Below are positions 7,342-9,058 of a stretch of DNA of 9,058 nt, in pieces. The first letter of the stretch is position 1, and the number at the start of each line of letters is the position of its first letter. Below the pieces are notes generated by a model. That model was not told the origin of the DNA, did no database searches, and saw only the letters and a program-made list of their open reading frames with translations. Source of the stretch: Flavobacteriales bacterium (GTDB taxonomy: Bacteria > Bacteroidota > Bacteroidia > Flavobacteriales_D > Crocinitomicaceae); contig CANMFV010000028.1 in the NCBI GenBank assembly GCA_947496835.1, positions 1 to 9,058 on the forward strand. Reading direction: 5' to 3'. A program made the translations under genes and the position numbers.

Positions 7342-8347
7342 AATTTCCATTGTTATCCCCTGCAGAAATGAAGTATTATTCATCAACGAATGTATTGAGG
7401 CAATTTATGCGAATGAACTTCCAGTTGACACGGTATTAAGCGTCTTTGTCGTCGACGGCATGAGCGATGACGGAACAAGAGAAGTTGTCCGAGAGTTGGA
7501 ACAATCATTCCCGAATTTAAAACTTGTGGATAATGTGAAAAAGCTGACTCCATTTGCTTTCAATTTAGGCATTTATCAAGTTCCAGCTGATTTTATTCAA
7601 ATCGTTGGAGCAAGACACATTCTTAGCTTAAATTATTTATCCAGTTGTCTAAACACACTTCAATATAACAAGGAAATCTGGTGCGTGGGTGGAAAAATAG
7701 AAAATGTTGCCATCAATCAAACGGGAGAATTAATCTCTGCTGTGATGTCCTCTTCCTTTGGTATGGGCGCAGGAAATTTCCGAACCTTAAAAATGTCCGG
7801 TTTTACAGATACTGTCACGAGTCCAATGTATCCATATCACGTCTTTGAAAAAATTGGTTTTTTTGACGAGGACCTGATACGAAATCAAGACGATGATTTT
7901 AATTTTCGTGTTTCTCAAGCGGGTGGTAAAATCTACTACATCCACGACATTGAATTAAAATACTATGTCAGAGCAAAGGTTTCTGGACTACGCAAGCAAT
8001 TTTTTCAATATGGTTATTGGAAAGTATTTGTGAACCGAAAGCATGGCGCCATGACGACCATTCGTCAATTGTTTCCACCGGCTTTTGTGCTTTATCTTTG
8101 TTGCTTGCCTATTACTTTTTTCTTTCCAACTTGGCTTAAAGTAGCTGGAATTTTACCTTTCAGCATTTATCTGTTAGGAATGGCATATGACACCTTGAAA
8201 CTTGTCGGTGTGAAACACTTCTTTCAAACCGTATTCCTCTTTCCCTTGATCCATATTAGTTACGGTTCTGGATATTTGTTGGGTATCATCGATTTCCTTC
8301 TGTTGAAAAAAAATCCAAGTGAAAAGCAGAAAGAACTGAGCCGTTAA
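7334..8347 (+). CDS. ExoA-like glycosyltransferase family 2 with C-terminal membrane segments
   Basis: This 337-residue GT-A-fold enzyme probably extends the lipid-linked glycan on the cytoplasmic face. The N terminus has the GT2 core: SIVIPCRNE (5-13), the VVDGMSDDGT nucleotide-binding stretch with Asp41 (39-48), FAFNLGI, and the late RNQDDDF acidic motif (183-189) expected to hold the catalytic base. LRKQFFQYGYWKVFVNRKH followed by a Pro-rich turn and three hydrophobic segments (about 249-266, 269-286 and 300-322) is the layout of the ExoA-like branch, which anchors the enzyme in the membrane. The DxD-equivalent site reads GAR (Gly92-Ala93-Arg94) where ExoA-like proteins usually have DAH or DGH, so the first metal-binding Asp appears absent. 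The GTG start overlaps the upstream stop by 8 bases, and the conserved first strand begins three residues later, so no other start is plausible. It is the last gene of the operon. Confidence 0.88.
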   Translation: MNRISIVIPCRNEVLFINECIEAIYANELPVDTVLSVFVVDGMSDDGTREVVRELEQSFPNLKLVDNVKKLTPFAFNLGIYQVPADFIQIVGARHILSLNYLSSCLNTLQYNKEIWCVGGKIENVAINQTGELISAVMSSSFGMGAGNFRTLKMSGFTDTVTSPMYPYHVFEKIGFFDEDLIRNQDDDFNFRVSQAGGKIYYIHDIELKYYVRAKVSGLRKQFFQYGYWKVFVNRKHGAMTTIRQLFPPAFVLYLCCLPITFFFPTWLKVAGILPFSIYLLGMAYDTLKLVGVKHFFQTVFLFPLIHISYGSGYLLGIIDFLLLKKNPSEKQKELSR

Positions 8348-8986
8348 TTAGATATACTTGTGTGATCCATCGCAATTCGGCATGCGCTTCGATAAACCAC
8401 AAATACAATCAGTCAATCCTTTTCCCTTCATAATACGTGAACGAACATTCTCGATCCGACTCATGCGCGTCGCTGATTGTTTCGCACCAGAAAAATGCAA
8501 TAAATAACCACGTTGTCTTCCTGGAGTTAAGGCATAAAAGGCCGTTTTCAACGACTCATCTTTTTCGAATGTTGCTTGAAGCTCTTCTACTACCTCATAA
8601 TCTTCATGGGCTTTCATTGTCACTTTTAATCCGGCTTTCTCCACTTCGATGGCTTCGAAAATATACTGTTTCAAGGTACTTTCAATCGTTTCAATTTCTT
8701 GAAGACTCGTGAAACGAATTTGTCTTCCAGACTGAACATGATCAGTTTGTTGGTATAAGATTCCCTCCGAATCTTGTAGTAATGAACCTTTCATAAACAT
8801 GATGCCAACATATTCCTTAAATCCATGAATCAAACAAATATTTTTCCCTTGATACATGTAACATGGATGCATCCATTTAAATCCTTCTTCCATCTGACAT
8901 TCCAAGGCAATAGATCGCAGTTTTGATAATTCAGCTTGCCATTTTTTTTGAACCGCTAAGAAATCATCTACCTTTTCGTTTTTCAT
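8348..8986 (-). CDS. DUF1801/YdeI-type protein with C-terminal CDGSH iron-sulfur motif
   Basis: Starting at the ATG at 8986 this protein has 212 residues. The N-terminal ~110 residues match the DUF1801/YdeI pattern: a Trp-containing first helix, FKWMHPCYMYQGKNICLIHGFKEY, then MFMKGSLLQDSEG and GRQIRF. The C-terminal part has the YdeI/OmdA signature ALTPGRQRGYLLHFSGAKQSATR with the helix MSRIENVRSRIMKGKG. The last ~20 residues add C-x-C-x2-S-x3-P-x-C-D-G-S-H with Cys194, Cys196, Cys205 and His209, exactly the 3Cys-1His ligand set of CDGSH [2Fe-2S] proteins. Biological role is not established; OmdA-type proteins have been linked to resistance to antimicrobial peptides or bacteriocins, and DUF1801 to iron handling. 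An upstream in-frame TTG at 9004 lies inside the promoter element and is rejected as start. Its stop abuts the stop of the glycosyltransferase gene with no gap and no evident terminator. Confidence 0.87.
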   Translation of the reverse strand: MKNEKVDDFLAVQKKWQAELSKLRSIALECQMEEGFKWMHPCYMYQGKNICLIHGFKEYVGIMFMKGSLLQDSEGILYQQTDHVQSGRQIRFTSLQEIETIESTLKQYIFEAIEVEKAGLKVTMKAHEDYEVVEELQATFEKDESLKTAFYALTPGRQRGYLLHFSGAKQSATRMSRIENVRSRIMKGKGLTDCICGLSKRMPNCDGSHKYI

Positions 8987-9001
8987 GAGGATTAATTTGA
9001 A

Positions 9002-9009
9002 CAAAAGTA
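9002..9009 (-). promoter_or_regulatory. Bacteroidota -7 element for the YdeI-CDGSH gene
   Basis: The minus strand reads TACTTTTG, an exact TAnnTTTG match, 15 bases before the ATG at 8986. A TTG that could be the -33 element lies at 9034-9036 with a 24-base gap, slightly longer than the usual 17-23. The same position-and-spacing pattern is seen at the dehydrogenase gene (14 bases to its ATG), which supports both calls. The element includes part of the alternative TTG start at 9004, which rules that start out if the promoter is used. Confidence 0.55.
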
Positions 9010-9058
9010 AGTAAAACAGCTAGGGATTGAAAACAATCCGTACTGAAGCGAAATAACA

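Noticed and set aside
8330..8370. Bidirectional terminator between the convergent glycosyltransferase and YdeI-CDGSH genes
   Set aside because: The two stop codons abut, and I found no stem with a T-tract on either strand around the junction.
8437..8712. Plus-strand open frame of 91 codons
   Set aside because: Antisense to the YdeI-CDGSH gene, whose protein is clearly conserved in the other direction.

Overview
The window reads as a chromosomal segment of a low-GC member of the Bacteroidota, most likely a flavobacterium-like organism. The evidence is compositional and regulatory. Coding sequence is AT-rich, no start is preceded by a clear Shine-Dalgarno sequence, and three gene starts carry the Bacteroidota -7 promoter element TAnnTTTG. 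The protein types (a YdeI-type protein with a CDGSH tail, an ExoA-like glycosyltransferase, an O-antigen ligase-family protein) fit that assignment. I cannot name the genus from the sequence alone.

Layout. Positions 1-614 hold the 3' half of enolase (eno). Its stop is followed after 2 bases by a GTG-started NUDIX hydrolase (617-1060). A strong terminator-shaped hairpin with a T-tract lies inside the NUDIX gene (780-821). A 3-hydroxybutyryl-CoA dehydrogenase (1050-1940, minus strand) converges on the NUDIX gene, and their 3' ends overlap by 11 bases. A 206-base divergent intergenic region (1941-2146) carries one promoter for the dehydrogenase and one for a rightward operon.

The core of the window is a five-gene surface-polysaccharide operon (about 2147-8347). 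Its genes overlap each other by 4, 11, 10 and 8 bases. In order they encode a Wzx-like MOP-family flippase, a large Wzy-like polytopic protein with an unusually long loop, a short GT4 glycosyltransferase, an O-antigen ligase/polymerase-family membrane protein and an ExoA-like GT2 glycosyltransferase with C-terminal membrane segments. Together these look like the assembly and export part of a Wzx/Wzy-type pathway: two glycosyltransferases extend a lipid-linked sugar at the inner face of the membrane, the flippase moves it across, and the two polytopic proteins polymerise and/or ligate it on the other side. No initiating phosphoglycosyltransferase and no nucleotide-sugar synthesis genes are in the window, so they must be elsewhere.

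The operon ends exactly where a minus-strand gene ends (8347/8348, with no gap). That gene (8348-8986) encodes a DUF1801/YdeI-type protein with a complete CDGSH iron-sulfur motif at its extreme C terminus. Positions 9005-9058 hold only its promoter region. No RNA genes, mobile elements, CRISPR arrays or gene-free stretches above 300 bases were seen.

The most notable points are the CDGSH-tailed YdeI protein, the hairpin/T-tract inside the NUDIX gene, the roughly 190-residue loop in the Wzy-like protein, and the promoter elements that overlap the most upstream start codons of two genes and so argue for shorter proteins. None of these by itself shows a new system.
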